Shown here: positions 18,601 to 26,759 of the stretch, one piece after another
Layout: each line of letters begins with the position of its first letter
Numbering within the stretch: position 1 is the first letter of the stretch
DNA from: Candidatus Peregrinibacteria bacterium
Lineage (GTDB): Bacteria; Patescibacteriota; Gracilibacteria; UM-FILTER-43-11
Direction of reading: 5' to 3'
DNA: 51,482 bases
NCBI GenBank assembly: GCA_016932505.1
Contig: JAFGCT010000031.1
Location: 1 to 51,482 of the forward strand
Made by a program: the position numbers and the translations under genes
The notes under the pieces: generated by a model
Told to the model about the DNA's origin: nothing
The model's input: the letters and a program-made list of their open reading frames with translations, nothing else
Database searches by the model: none

Positions 18601-20991
18601 CGTAGATATAATTCTTTCTTCGGGCGTTTTGATAAAGATGTAAATTTAATTGTGGAGACATTAAGTCATAATTCCAGCTACGGTCAAATTAAAGATGCCT
18701 TTAAGCTTGCCGATAAAACAACTGAATTTTTTGATAAACTTACAAAGCATCCCGATTTTTTAATTGCAAAAAACGATGATACAGGAAAATCAATGGCAAA
18801 ACTTATTAAAACCGTCGGATCATCCGCATATAGCGGTGTTGATGCCGGAGACCTCCTTCACCCACAAGAAATTGCTCATTTACAGAGGAATCTAACCAAA
18901 TCTGGAGGATTAAAAAAATTCCTGAGACTTCTTAATGATGCAAAAGGAAATATAGGAATAGAAAATAAACCTGGTCCAATACGCAGATTTTTCAGCAGAC
19001 CGAACGTCTCTCCTGAATCACTCGTAAATTTTAAGACCAACGATGTTTTAAAAAGCGCCATAAGTGACCTTTCGGATGTAAACAGGAGAGTTGCTGATGC
19101 AACTTCAAAACTTGAACAAGCGAGAAAATCAGGTAAGGGCATCGAAAAAGCTGAGGAAGCTTTGGAAATGGCAAAGAAAGCAGAAACTAATTTAAGTAGA
19201 ACTGTAGAACATTTGAATGAAATAAAAAAGATTGAAACAGAACTTGCTCAAGCCAAAAAAGCCGGTGCAAGCGTAGAAAAAATTGATGACCTTTTAAAAG
19301 GATTAAGGGAGGCCAAAGGTGTTGCCCTTAGCAGTCTGGAGGCGGCACAGGAATCCTCACAGGCAATAAAACAAGTAGGTAAACTTGCAAAATTCGGCAG
19401 ATTCTTAGGAAAAGCAATCCCTGCAGGTTTTGCAGCTTTGAGCTTATATGAGGCAGGGTTAAGTGGATACGAAGCGGCTACAACTGATGTGCAAGGACGT
19501 GCGGCTATTTCTGGCGGAAAAGCTGCTTTATGGACAGCAAATGCAGCTGCGGATATTACGGGGCTTGCAGTTGGCGCAACAGCTCGTGGCGTGGCAGGTG
19601 TTGCAGGAAGACTTTGGATACCTCTTATGCCAATAACTTATGCCGGAACAGAAATTTTTGATACTTTGAACGAAAGAACATTAACTGAAGGTGAATGGGC
19701 ACAAAAATATTCATATGACGAATTAATGCATCAGTGGTTTACAACAATGGGGTCAGTTTCTACAGGTGATGTGCTTGTTTCTGGCTTTAGTTCATTATTC
19801 GCTTTGGAGAGTAATGAAAAAGGGATTGAGAGGAATGAAAAAGAAAAGGCTAAAAGTGCACATAAAATTTATCGCTTTATGGTTAGTGCTCAGAAGAATC
19901 CTGAAATAATTAATATTCTTGGAACTGAAGAATCATCAAAAAGTAAAAGAGATAAAATAGAGCAAGGAATTAAACAAACTTATAATAAAAATCATGAATT
20001 TTATTTTCAACATAATTCTTTTGAAGGTGTAGATAATTATCAAGATGCCGAAAAATATGTAACTGAAGCACAGTTGTTTGACGACATCATGCAAATTAGG
20101 CAAAGGAAGAAAGCGGAAAAAGTAACTGAGTTAATGGTGGGAGATATAAATCTAATGGACGAGCGTTATGAGATTTCCGGAACAACTGAACATCCAGTTT
20201 CAAAATCATCTTTCCCTCCATCTTTTTTGGTAAAGGAATATAAAAAAGGTGTAGTAGAAAGCATAAAGCAGCAATCTAGCAAAGAAATGTTCGCAAATAT
20301 GGAATCCATGGAAACACCTTATCTTTTAAGATTATCTGTTCAGATTTACAGCCAAATGGAGAATAAATCTCAGTTTGAAGAAAAACCTGAACTCGCTCAA
20401 TTTCTTGTAGAAGCTTTAGTCGGCATTAAGGATTATCTGACATGCCAACGCGATGTAAATTTTAATATTGCTATAAGAAAATATAATTTTTCCGAACCTA
20501 AAATGAGCCTTGATGAATTAACAAAACATCTTGAAGATTTTTCAGTCACCGATTCACCTAGTTATAAGAATTTTGAGAAAAATAATACTGACATGACACC
20601 GGGTGTTAATGCAATTTACAGGCTAGCTCAGTATTTTGGATACAAAGGTGACAGGAGAGAAGAAAACTTAAAAGAATTTATGAATGAGGAGGTAGCCAGT
20701 TATCATGGTATTTATTGGGACGGAAAAGAATGGACAGTACGAGAAAGGGGTTATGAACTTGATGATGAAATCGGATCAGATTTAAATGAATCTACTGTTA
20801 GAGAAATGGTAAAACTACTTAGAGAAAATCCAGATAATATCATAGGGCATAGAAGCGATACTTTGTTTATCGATTCATACGATTACACACATCAAGTAAA
20901 ACAAATGGCAAATATACTGGAACAAGGTTATGCCGAAGGAGTGAAAAAATTTGAATCTGCACCTCGTGAAATGTATGCCAAAGCGGCATAA
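15685..20991 (+). CDS. Giant (1768-aa) membrane-associated hypothetical protein
   Basis: The largest gene in the window; I do not recognise a family. The N-terminus is acidic without a signal peptide. Hydrophobic helices appear near 180-198 and 227-243, separated by a short Lys-rich loop, then a coiled coil and an Ala/Gly/Thr-rich linker (about 250-320). A long helical globular region follows. Another hydrophobic segment lies near 825-845. Coiled coil occupies about 1130-1230, then an Ala/Gly-rich hydrophobic stretch (about 1240-1320, including AAADITGLAVGATARGVAG). The last 400 residues are charged and soluble. The architecture suggests a membrane-anchored scaffold or surface-complex component, which is inference. 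Co-transcribed with the 91-aa gene; its stop is 9 nt from that of the convergent 188-aa gene. Confidence 0.85.
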   Translation: MADNANPQQGAEEFETQNFEVLDEKETEMGLNEFSHAAEMMESDENMEPADKIRNLRGSDVLPPPEEIKTNPESARQWDKITVFSMAIGGIVAKLKKEGADISSLRENPVLLKHMVDMYGIDSKLTLPERTALDNIDRILGTPGPTTNFLLKEGTWTDIVDEGEGSVSSYAKVKNFIKKHPAGTAGVILAGMAGLYIFGDSLTGWWRNKKAKKDGGEVTKRSWFRKEVLIPVGLFLFGMFMGKNALKEVLGKMSVEDLKGLLEKGGVIPKDVRGELEKRIEQLEKANEKLLAKGKDAATKAKSTVADATGTVTGAVGNAKNKISGAANEIKEAVEFEVPSEILIRLYCFDNYRFKETRRDVRKVFDDLRGKNMSDIVSLWNKYKITDDAEGSIPNNNELVKIHSAVDSKNIYLAFKIIATTYEVYNKRLSGGSYSTMTFENFMVNHVANDPVYKINNGIQASLITALKERDPKKLNFEAIKSTIEGKKQEYMEKLAQRLGLDLKDVNKTHFTSLIIKKSQEYTLEYDENDIIKNIDTNKYDKNTIEAVKLFFKKIKILTLGTVIPKCVDRFNITNKYASKGNEDIIQNQLDEKIGFDKAIQLGIVSLNIDFDKGVKEGSSQMEELALLYAILDSIPEEFKQKYLSELISLIISSPSSFNVPSLAFLLPYFGKMKDFGIEMVKSEVEQAGNWTSAFVNERTPEQQKEWLKKIRNADAVDFGLETAKEAGSGTLRIGKDLLNTLTNIVGTKEISKVSDAWDIISLITAAGGNFIISKNEKDQHTGVLYLAGKYFFYKPMGIVKDSMNAWVKGAQENNSGLGSAIKTYVAATSPFVVIGGLNAYRINRHIAKNGWDLLARTALGSGKGALAPLTLPAKGAEIVYRIGRWGKESVQTAFNVTKQLSHGVMPGNNINIMLRDAEYVKHYFKLKPNSNMGWWQEVKWAKKQGLAKGAQRLFLPAWNERMLIKYTNKFLRRYNSFFGRFDKDVNLIVETLSHNSSYGQIKDAFKLADKTTEFFDKLTKHPDFLIAKNDDTGKSMAKLIKTVGSSAYSGVDAGDLLHPQEIAHLQRNLTKSGGLKKFLRLLNDAKGNIGIENKPGPIRRFFSRPNVSPESLVNFKTNDVLKSAISDLSDVNRRVADATSKLEQARKSGKGIEKAEEALEMAKKAETNLSRTVEHLNEIKKIETELAQAKKAGASVEKIDDLLKGLREAKGVALSSLEAAQESSQAIKQVGKLAKFGRFLGKAIPAGFAALSLYEAGLSGYEAATTDVQGRAAISGGKAALWTANAAADITGLAVGATARGVAGVAGRLWIPLMPITYAGTEIFDTLNERTLTEGEWAQKYSYDELMHQWFTTMGSVSTGDVLVSGFSSLFALESNEKGIERNEKEKAKSAHKIYRFMVSAQKNPEIINILGTEESSKSKRDKIEQGIKQTYNKNHEFYFQHNSFEGVDNYQDAEKYVTEAQLFDDIMQIRQRKKAEKVTELMVGDINLMDERYEISGTTEHPVSKSSFPPSFLVKEYKKGVVESIKQQSSKEMFANMESMETPYLLRLSVQIYSQMENKSQFEEKPELAQFLVEALVGIKDYLTCQRDVNFNIAIRKYNFSEPKMSLDELTKHLEDFSVTDSPSYKNFEKNNTDMTPGVNAIYRLAQYFGYKGDRREENLKEFMNEEVASYHGIYWDGKEWTVRERGYELDDEIGSDLNESTVREMVKLLRENPDNIIGHRSDTLFIDSYDYTHQVKQMANILEQGYAEGVKKFESAPREMYAKAA

Positions 20992-21000
20992 TGAATGAAT

Positions 21001-21567
21001 TTACAAATCAGAAATATCCCTTCTTTTACCCTGAGGAGTGAAGTATTTTGAATAGACTCCTTTTACAAAAGAATATGTAGCGTGAAGTAGTGATGAAAGC
21101 ACTTCTTTTAAGCTTCGGATTTTTGCGATTGTAGTGTTGTATTCTTGTGCGCTTCCTGTTGCGAGGTTTTTTTCAAGCTTTTTAGCCTTTTTCATCTCAT
21201 GTTTTATCTGAATCTGAATTGCCGTTCTAACCATTTTTATCATTACCTCTTCCGTAGGAAGAGTAATATTACGGAGTTGAGATGCAATTTGTTGAGCGTC
21301 ATCATCATCTCTTTTTTTGCCCCCTCCTTTTATATCACCACCTTCTCCACTCTCCCCTTTTCTTTCAGAAATTACCTCTTTTGGCTTATCAACGACTCCC
21401 ATAACATCTGCGACTTCACCCTTAACTCCTTCAGCACTTTGCTGAACAGCTTTTTCACCTTCAGACCTTTGCCTTTCTTTTTGTTTGCCAATAAAACTAT
21501 CAACTGACTCTAATGCAGTTGGCTTTTTTGGTGCTGTTTCTGGGTTACTATTGTTTACTGGGGTCAT
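21001..21567 (-). CDS. Hypothetical protein convergent with the giant gene
   Basis: Unrecognised 188-aa protein. The N-terminal half is hydrophilic and low-complexity (Glu, Lys, Gly, Asp; a GGGKKRDDDD-type run near 80-95). The C-terminal half (about 100-188) looks like a folded helical domain: MVRTAIQIQIKHEMKKAKKLEK, cut here after 20 letters as MVRTAIQIQIKHEMKKAKKL, then a hydrophobic LLHATYSFVKGVYSKYF segment. No signal peptide. It faces the 1768-aa gene, with 9 nt between stop codons, so antisense read-through from either side is likely unless terminated. Confidence 0.7.
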   Translation of the reverse strand: MTPVNNSNPETAPKKPTALESVDSFIGKQKERQRSEGEKAVQQSAEGVKGEVADVMGVVDKPKEVISERKGESGEGGDIKGGGKKRDDDDAQQIASQLRNITLPTEEVMIKMVRTAIQIQIKHEMKKAKKLEKNLATGSAQEYNTTIAKIRSLKEVLSSLLHATYSFVKGVYSKYFTPQGKRRDISDL

Positions 21568-21622
21568 TTATAATAATTTAATCATAAAGCATAATAGCAT
21601 AATTGGATTAAACGACAAACTT

Positions 21623-21682
21623 CAATAACCAATGACGCAATGACTCAATGACCAAAATTGATTGTAATTTGTGATTTGTCCA
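21623..21682 (+). repeat. Short repeat patch upstream of the DsbA-like gene
   Basis: CAATAAC, CAATGAC and two further CAATGAC copies with one extra base between them (21623-21652), then TTGTAAT, TTGTGAT and TTGTCCA in 7-nt register (21662-21682). I could not find a convincing -35/-10 pair here for the following gene. Confidence 0.6.
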
Positions 21683-21725
21683 TTAATATCAAGTTATGTT
21701 AAAGTAATTAAGCTTACTTATTTAT

Positions 21726-22376
21726 ATGAAAACTCTTTATTCATCATCGTTTCTAAGTATAATTTTGGCATTTTTTACTTTGCTCGGAATGCAAGACAAA
21801 CCTGCAGAGATAATAAAAAGTGAACCTCTTCCGACTTTTTCCAATATTATTAGGCCTGCAACTCAGCCAATTTCAGAATTTGAAACTGTCCAGATTACCG
21901 ATAAAGTTAATATTGAGGTTTTTTTCAGTTTGAACTGTGAAGGTTGTAATATTTTTGGACTATATACTGTTCCCGCACTTTATGAGAAATATTCTGAAAA
22001 TGAGAATGTAAATCTGCAGATATATTTAAATCCGAATAAAGAAAATGAAAGTGAATATTATGCAGTAACTGCAATTAAATGTGCAGAAGAACACGATAAA
22101 TACTGGGAAATGTATAATGAAGTTTTCACTTCAGATGAACCGTTAACCCGAAGGGAAGCAGATTTGATTGGTCAGGGTATGGGGCTTCCTATATATGAAT
22201 TCAGAAATTGTCTTAAAAGCGGAAAATACGATGAATTTATAGATGCGGTGAATGATGTTGCAAAAACCAAAGGCGTAAAAAGAATGCCTATTACTTATAT
22301 AAATGATTATATTCTTATGGGCAACCAGCCTATTGAGAATATAGATAAAATTGTGAATGAAATAACTAAAAACTAA
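21726..22376 (+). CDS. Secreted DsbA-like thioredoxin-fold protein
   Basis: A 216-aa exported thiol-disulfide protein. Residues 1-22 form a hydrophobic signal or anchor segment. The thioredoxin fold carries the active-site CEGC (Cys71, Cys74) after VNIEVFFSLN, and the cis-Pro loop reads GVKRMPITYIN near 190, where the Pro faces the active site. Helical insertion and length resemble Thioredoxin_4/DsbA-like proteins, which form or isomerise disulfides outside the membrane. Plausible clients here are the Cys-rich pseudopilin at 29736 and other secreted proteins; that link is inference. Its stop codon lies inside a heptamer array. Confidence 0.85.
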   Translation: MKTLYSSSFLSIILAFFTLLGMQDKPAEIIKSEPLPTFSNIIRPATQPISEFETVQITDKVNIEVFFSLNCEGCNIFGLYTVPALYEKYSENENVNLQIYLNPNKENESEYYAVTAIKCAEEHDKYWEMYNEVFTSDEPLTRREADLIGQGMGLPIYEFRNCLKSGKYDEFIDAVNDVAKTKGVKRMPITYINDYILMGNQPIENIDKIVNEITKN

Positions 22377-22384
22377 GAACTAAG
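22364..22384 (+). repeat. Short heptamer array over the DsbA-like stop codon
   Basis: AACTAAA, AACTAAG and AACTAAG in 7-nt register; the second unit contains the TAA stop at 22374-22376, so the array overlaps the last codons of the gene. Confidence 0.7.
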
Positions 22385-22418
22385 CTTATTTTTTAATGCT
22401 TAATCCTGAAATAAAATT

Positions 22419-22742
22419 ATGGAAGATTGTCTATTCTGCAAAATCACTGGCAAAGAGATACCATCAGAATTTGTTTATGAGGATGATGAAATCGTTGCTT
22501 TTAATGATATTCACCCAAAGGCAAAGCATCATATTCTTGTTGTACCTAAAAAACATATTCCAAAAATAAGTGACCTAAATGAAAATGAACAGGATGAGGT
22601 CTTGGTTGGAAAAATGATTTTAGTAGCACGTGATATTGCCAAAAAGAGAGAGTTAGACGGCTACAATCTGCAGTTTAATGTTGGTGAATCTGCAGGGCAA
22701 ATAATTTTTCATATACACCTTCACTTAATTTCTAATGGGTGA
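22419..22742 (+). CDS. HIT-family nucleotide hydrolase (HinT-like)
   Basis: A 107-aa histidine-triad protein of the HinT branch, which hydrolyses purine nucleoside phosphoramidates or AMP-lysine-type adducts. The C-terminal triad is HIHLHL (His98, His100, His102). The N-terminal CLFCKI with Cys4 and Cys7 matches the zinc-binding variant of the family. The family-typical GESAGQIIFH precedes the triad. Plus strand, 36 nt before rsmI. It ends in TGA at a family-normal length. Confidence 0.93.
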   Translation: MEDCLFCKITGKEIPSEFVYEDDEIVAFNDIHPKAKHHILVVPKKHIPKISDLNENEQDEVLVGKMILVARDIAKKRELDGYNLQFNVGESAGQIIFHIHLHLISNG

Positions 22743-22778
22743 GATTAAAGGTTGCCAGTATTCTTCTAATAATCCAAT

Positions 22779-23447
22779 ATGACCAAAGGGAAATTATATA
22801 TCATTGCAACCCCAATCGGTAATCTGGATGACCTTAGTTTTAGGGCTGTAGAGGTTATGAAATCAGTCGATTTAATAGCATGTGAAGACACCAGGCATTC
22901 TGGAATTTTGTTGAAACATTATAATATTGATAAACCTAGACTTTCTTTTCACAGTCATAGTGGAGATGCAAAGGTAATTAAGATTCTTGCCCACTTACAA
23001 GGTGGAGATGATGTTGCTCTTATTTCCGATGCTGGAACACCTGGAATTTCTGACCCAGGATATACATTAATTAGTGCTGCATTGGATTTGAACTATGAAG
23101 TCATTCCTATTCCTGGGCCAAGTGCTGTTATTACAGCATTATGTGCCAGCGGACTTCCAACTGATAAATTCCTTTATCTTGGCTTCTTGCCTGTAAAAAA
23201 AGGACGCCAGACAATATTTAAAAAAATTGCCGATAGTGAATATACTGTTGTATTTTACGAATCTCCTCACCGATTAAAAAAGACTCTAGTGCAAATTAAG
23301 GAATATTTGAATCCGGATTCTAAAGTAGTTATAGCAAAAGAGCTAACCAAAATATACGAACATTTCTATCGTGGAAATATTGATGAGATTATTAAAGAAA
23401 TTCCGGAAAAACCTAAAGGGGAATATGTGATAATGATTTCTAATTAA
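22779..23447 (+). CDS. rsmI: 16S rRNA (cytidine1402-2'-O)-methyltransferase RsmI
   Basis: SAM-dependent methyltransferase of the tetrapyrrole-methylase fold that modifies C1402 in the ribosomal decoding centre. The 222-aa protein shows ATPIGNLDDLSFRA at the N-terminus, ACEDTRHS, LISDAGTPGISDPG and the PGPSAVITALCASGLP segment, all diagnostic for RsmI. It lacks the longer C-terminal extension of proteobacterial homologues. Its TAA stop overlaps the stop of the convergent 120-aa gene by 4 nt. Confidence 0.95.
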   Translation: MTKGKLYIIATPIGNLDDLSFRAVEVMKSVDLIACEDTRHSGILLKHYNIDKPRLSFHSHSGDAKVIKILAHLQGGDDVALISDAGTPGISDPGYTLISAALDLNYEVIPIPGPSAVITALCASGLPTDKFLYLGFLPVKKGRQTIFKKIADSEYTVVFYESPHRLKKTLVQIKEYLNPDSKVVIAKELTKIYEHFYRGNIDEIIKEIPEKPKGEYVIMISN

Positions 23448-23806
23448 TCCTCTTCTCCCCTCAACTCTTTTTTTATTTGTTCATAAAGTTCTCCCCTCTT
23501 TTTAAATTCAGCTACACGTGCAATTTGATTCTCAACTATAGCTTTTGCCTTACTGTGAATCTCGGGGATTATTTTTTCCAATTCATCTTTTTGCGGATTT
23601 GCCAAAGCTTCCCAGCAGCTAACATAACCTTTTCTTATATGTCTTGGATATAATTGTTTTTCTTTTAATACTGCCTGAATTGCATCATTATATACAATTT
23701 GGTCAAAATCTGAAACACCAGATCTATTAAATCCGATTAAATAGTTTGATTCATCGGCCGCTTTATCTACAACCAGATCGACAGGCTTAAAGTGTATTTC
23801 TATCAT
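23444..23806 (-). CDS. Small hypothetical protein, paralogue of its upstream neighbour
   Basis: Unrecognised 120-aa soluble protein. It aligns by eye with the 114-aa protein encoded just upstream: NYLIGFN against NFMIGFG, DAIQAVLKEKQLYPRH against SAIEQVLEEAILKPIH, SCWEAL against QLWEIN, and a shared helical end (LEKIIPEIHSKAKA against LKRLITSIHISAEE). This gene adds a charged helix at its C-terminus. Third gene of a minus-strand run headed by the M23 peptidase. Tail-to-tail overlap with rsmI. Confidence 0.7.
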   Translation of the reverse strand: MIEIHFKPVDLVVDKAADESNYLIGFNRSGVSDFDQIVYNDAIQAVLKEKQLYPRHIRKGYVSCWEALANPQKDELEKIIPEIHSKAKAIVENQIARVAEFKKRGELYEQIKKELRGEED

Positions 23807-23843
23807 TTCTTTGGTAATTTTAATTTAAATTATATGTATTTTA

Positions 23844-24188
23844 TTAAGCTACTTTAAGCAAGCTCGCTTCTTCGGCATATTCCTCAGCGGAAATATGTAT
23901 TGAAGTAATGAGTCTTTTTAGATTATCTAATGTTGTTTCGGTATTTATTTCCCATAATTGCGGGCCGTTAGTTTCACCTGTTCCAACCCGATGAATAGGT
24001 TTTAAAATTGCCTCTTCCAATACCTGTTCAATTGCTGAACTATATGCTTCTAATTGCTCCTTAGAATACTTTCCCTCTTTTGCATTTACTCCAAATCCAA
24101 TCATAAAATTCTTATCCCCTTCGGGATTTTTAATTGTTATTTCAAGTCTTTCTAAAGCTTCCTGTAAATCGGGGTAATTTTCAATCAT
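23844..24188 (-). CDS. Small hypothetical protein coupled to the M23 peptidase gene
   Basis: Unrecognised 114-aa soluble protein, paralogous to the 120-aa protein downstream. Its ATG shares one base with the TAA stop of the peptidase gene (TAATG arrangement), which indicates translational coupling. Residues 14-34 carry a β-type LEITIKNPEGDKNFMIGFG segment, followed by two helices and a conserved Trp. No signal peptide, so any link with the exported peptidase would be indirect or cytoplasmic. Confidence 0.72.
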   Translation of the reverse strand: MIENYPDLQEALERLEITIKNPEGDKNFMIGFGVNAKEGKYSKEQLEAYSSAIEQVLEEAILKPIHRVGTGETNGPQLWEINTETTLDNLKRLITSIHISAEEYAEEASLLKVA

Positions 24189-25915
24189 TAGTAAAGGGTT
24201 TTAAGAAATTCATCTGGAACATATTCAATTGGCAATTCGCCTAAAGGCAAATAGTCTAGAGGGTTTACGGGTTCTCCTTTGTAGTGGACTTCGAAATGAA
24301 GATGAGGCCCTGTTGTCTGCAATCCTGCACCTTTTGTACCAGGAGTACCACCAGAAAGCCCTATTACCTCCCCTTGCTTTACAACAGTACCCGGTTTGGC
24401 GATAATTTCGGATACATGACCGTATACAGTTACAAGATTCCCCTTGTGTGCAAGAATTATATAACTATAACCGTTGCCGTTGTCCTTTGTTTGGAATACA
24501 TACGCATTTGCAGGTGCTCGAATTTCAGTAAACTGCTTGGCTCGAATATCAACAGCCTGATGAAGCCCCCATCTTTTTGGATATGTTGGATCATGGAACT
24601 CAGCTGTAATTTTATTTGCAGGAACAGGCCATACAAATGGCTTATCGCTTACTCTATCGCTATCAGGAATTTGTGAAATTTCCTCACTTTCTATTTGTTC
24701 GATTAGTCCAATATCCTCTTCAACTTTTTTTATTATTTGTATGTTTTCCGGATTAACGTTTTCTACCGTATCCAAACCTTCATCAAGTGTTGCCAACTTA
24801 GCCTCTATAAGCTGAAGATTTTCCTGAAGATTCTGAACAGCGATGGATGTTTCAAGTTGTTCCTGAATAGCTTCTTCCAACATCATCTGATATCTCTCTT
24901 CTTCACCTTGTGTTTTTTCTAACAATTCTTTTTTGGAAAGTCTGGTTTCTTCAATAGTCTTTTTTTCTTTTAGAAGTTCTCCATAAAGGAATTCAAGATC
25001 TTCTTGCTCATCATAAACAGCATTCTGCCGAGAAATAAGCTCACGATTTTTCAGTTCCAAATCATAAAAAACATCTCGTCCCGTTTCCTCCATTATTTTC
25101 ATATATTCTTGTCCGAGAAGATTTTCGCTTACGCTAGCATCAGCCAAAAGCAACTTCAGAGTGCTTGCGCCTTCATCATATAAGTTAAAATACTGTTGTT
25201 CTTCGGCATACAATAATTTCACATAATCCATTACAATTTTCTTCTGAATATCCATTTCAATCTCACTTTTTTTCAGATTCAACATTAAATCTTTTATTTC
25301 AATCTGCTTTTCTGCGATAAGGACTTCTGTGTTTGTGATTTTTTCCTTCGCTAGCCTAATATTCTGATTAAGAACTTCAATCTGCCCTTTCAGTGAATCT
25401 ACCTGTTCACGTATTGGTTCAAGCAAACTTTCCGCTGTAGCAATTTGGTTTTCAAGTTCTTTAAAACGTTTTCTCTGCTCTTCCAGATTTTCCCTAACAC
25501 CTTCAAGTCTTTTTTCCGCGTACTGTTTTTTTCCACCCCAATTTTCAATTATACTCTGACGATAAGCTTCAATTTCATCAACTGGTTCCCCGCTTATTTC
25601 TATTTTTTCAGGAGAGAGAAGATTGACTTCGCTTACATCATCATTGACATCGAATTCATCAACATATCTTCCGCTGTCATCCACTATTCCTCCATCAGTA
25701 ATTTCCCAAAGGTCTTCCGTATATTCAATAGTTCGGGAATCTTCTATATCCTGTTCCTCGTAATAATTGTCATTTATTACAGGTTCCACTGGAATTTCTA
25801 TATCTGGCAATTGTGGCTGTGCTAGCACGTTTTGCACACTAATAAAGTTTCCACAAAGTAGTGAAAAAACGAACATGATGGCGATAACCCGTTGTTTTCG
25901 TTTTATGCTAGCCAA
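24188..25915 (-). CDS. Secreted coiled-coil M23 metallopeptidase (EnvC/NlpD-like)
   Basis: A 575-aa exported murein hydrolase or hydrolase activator. The signal peptide spans about 1-32 (KRK, then a hydrophobic core, ending before AQPQLP). An acidic linker follows, then a long coiled coil (about 130-400) as in EnvC and the PcsB-type group. The C-terminal LytM/M23 domain (about 430-565) keeps the zinc ligands: HQAVD (His452, Asp456) and HLHFEV with His near 538-540, plus VYGHVSE. So it may be catalytically active, unlike degenerate EnvC. Likely role: septal peptidoglycan cleavage. The start is TTG at 25915; the ATG at residue 14 would cut into the signal peptide. Followed by two coupled small paralogues. 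Confidence 0.9.
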   Translation of the reverse strand: MASIKRKQRVIAIMFVFSLLCGNFISVQNVLAQPQLPDIEIPVEPVINDNYYEEQDIEDSRTIEYTEDLWEITDGGIVDDSGRYVDEFDVNDDVSEVNLLSPEKIEISGEPVDEIEAYRQSIIENWGGKKQYAEKRLEGVRENLEEQRKRFKELENQIATAESLLEPIREQVDSLKGQIEVLNQNIRLAKEKITNTEVLIAEKQIEIKDLMLNLKKSEIEMDIQKKIVMDYVKLLYAEEQQYFNLYDEGASTLKLLLADASVSENLLGQEYMKIMEETGRDVFYDLELKNRELISRQNAVYDEQEDLEFLYGELLKEKKTIEETRLSKKELLEKTQGEEERYQMMLEEAIQEQLETSIAVQNLQENLQLIEAKLATLDEGLDTVENVNPENIQIIKKVEEDIGLIEQIESEEISQIPDSDRVSDKPFVWPVPANKITAEFHDPTYPKRWGLHQAVDIRAKQFTEIRAPANAYVFQTKDNGNGYSYIILAHKGNLVTVYGHVSEIIAKPGTVVKQGEVIGLSGGTPGTKGAGLQTTGPHLHFEVHYKGEPVNPLDYLPLGELPIEYVPDEFLKTLY

Positions 25916-25941
25916 ATAGATATATTTATAATAATCAATAT

Positions 25942-25970
25942 ATTATACCAAATTATTAAACAAAAAACAA
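25942..25970 (-). promoter_or_regulatory. Sigma70-type promoter for the M23 peptidase unit
   Basis: Minus-strand TTGTTT (25965-25970), 17-bp spacer, TATAAT (25942-25947). The leader to the TTG start at 25915 would be about 20 nt. Confidence 0.65.
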
Positions 25971-26045
25971 GGGTTTTTTGGCTAAATAATAGGTAAAAGT
26001 CTTTGTCAGATGATATAGAAATGTGGTAAATTAGTATAAATGAGA

Positions 26046-26188
26046 GTGGGATTATTAAGATTATTGTGATTATTGGGAGTATTGGGAGACCAATTACTAT
26101 TAAATTCCCAATAATCCTAATAATCATTAAAGTCCCAATAATCCTAATAATCATTAAAGTCCCAATAATCCTAATAATCACACCACAA
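26046..26188. repeat. Nine-nt unit array with inverted partner upstream of ruvA
   Basis: Right part (26108-26188): CCAATAATC, CTAATAATC and ATTAAAGTC form a 27-nt block repeated nearly three times in perfect register, ending close to the ruvA ATG at 26193. Left part (about 26048-26088): GATTATTGT/GATTATTGG-type units on the complementary sense. Same unit family as the ruvB-dnaG spacer. A possible ruvA promoter just upstream is TTGTCA (26003-26008), 18 bp, TAAATT (26027-26032), which is weak. Confidence 0.85.
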
Positions 26189-26192
26189 TAAA

Positions 26193-26759
26193 ATGATCGG
26201 TTATATAAACGGTTTAATCATAGATAAAAACGAAAAATCTCTGCTAATTCTTGCTGGTGGTATTGGTTATAAAGTTTTTACCACAACAGAGCTTCCTGCG
26301 AATTCCCAAGCTGATACAAAAATTCAGCTTTTTATTCACACCGCTGTTAGAGAAGATGATATTTCGCTTTATGGTTTTTTAAAAAAAGAGGAATTGAGTT
26401 TCTTTGAACAACTTTTGAGCGTATCAGGTATAGGACCTAAGGTAGCTTTGGATATTCTTTCAACCCCTGTTCATATCACTCAATCCGCAATTATCAATGG
26501 TGATACCGGAATGCTTACTAAGATTAAAGGTCTTGGTAAAAAAACTGCAGAAAGGCTAATTTTGGAATTGAAAAACAAAGTTACACCTGTAACAAGATCA
26601 GATGGTAAACCTGCGATTTCTTCTATTAATGAAGATGCGATTATGGCACTTGAAAGCCTTGGATACGAGAAATTCCAGATAATAAAAGCTATGGCTGATT
26701 TACCGAAACAAATTACCGAGACGGAGGAAATAGTAAAATATTTTTTGAAAAATTCGTGA
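26193..26759 (+). CDS. ruvA: Holliday junction-binding protein RuvA
   Basis: Tetrameric protein that binds four-way junctions and recruits RuvB. The 188-aa product has the N-terminal OB fold (MIGYINGLI..., GGIGYKVF), two helix-hairpin-helix motifs (LLSVSGIGPKVALDIL near 70 and LTKIKGLGKKTAERLI near 108), and the C-terminal three-helix domain that contacts RuvB (ALESLGYEKFQI). Normal length. The stop TGA lies inside the first unit of the following heptamer array. It is separated from ruvB by about 20 kb. Confidence 0.96.
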   Translation: MIGYINGLIIDKNEKSLLILAGGIGYKVFTTTELPANSQADTKIQLFIHTAVREDDISLYGFLKKEELSFFEQLLSVSGIGPKVALDILSTPVHITQSAIINGDTGMLTKIKGLGKKTAERLILELKNKVTPVTRSDGKPAISSINEDAIMALESLGYEKFQIIKAMADLPKQITETEEIVKYFLKNS

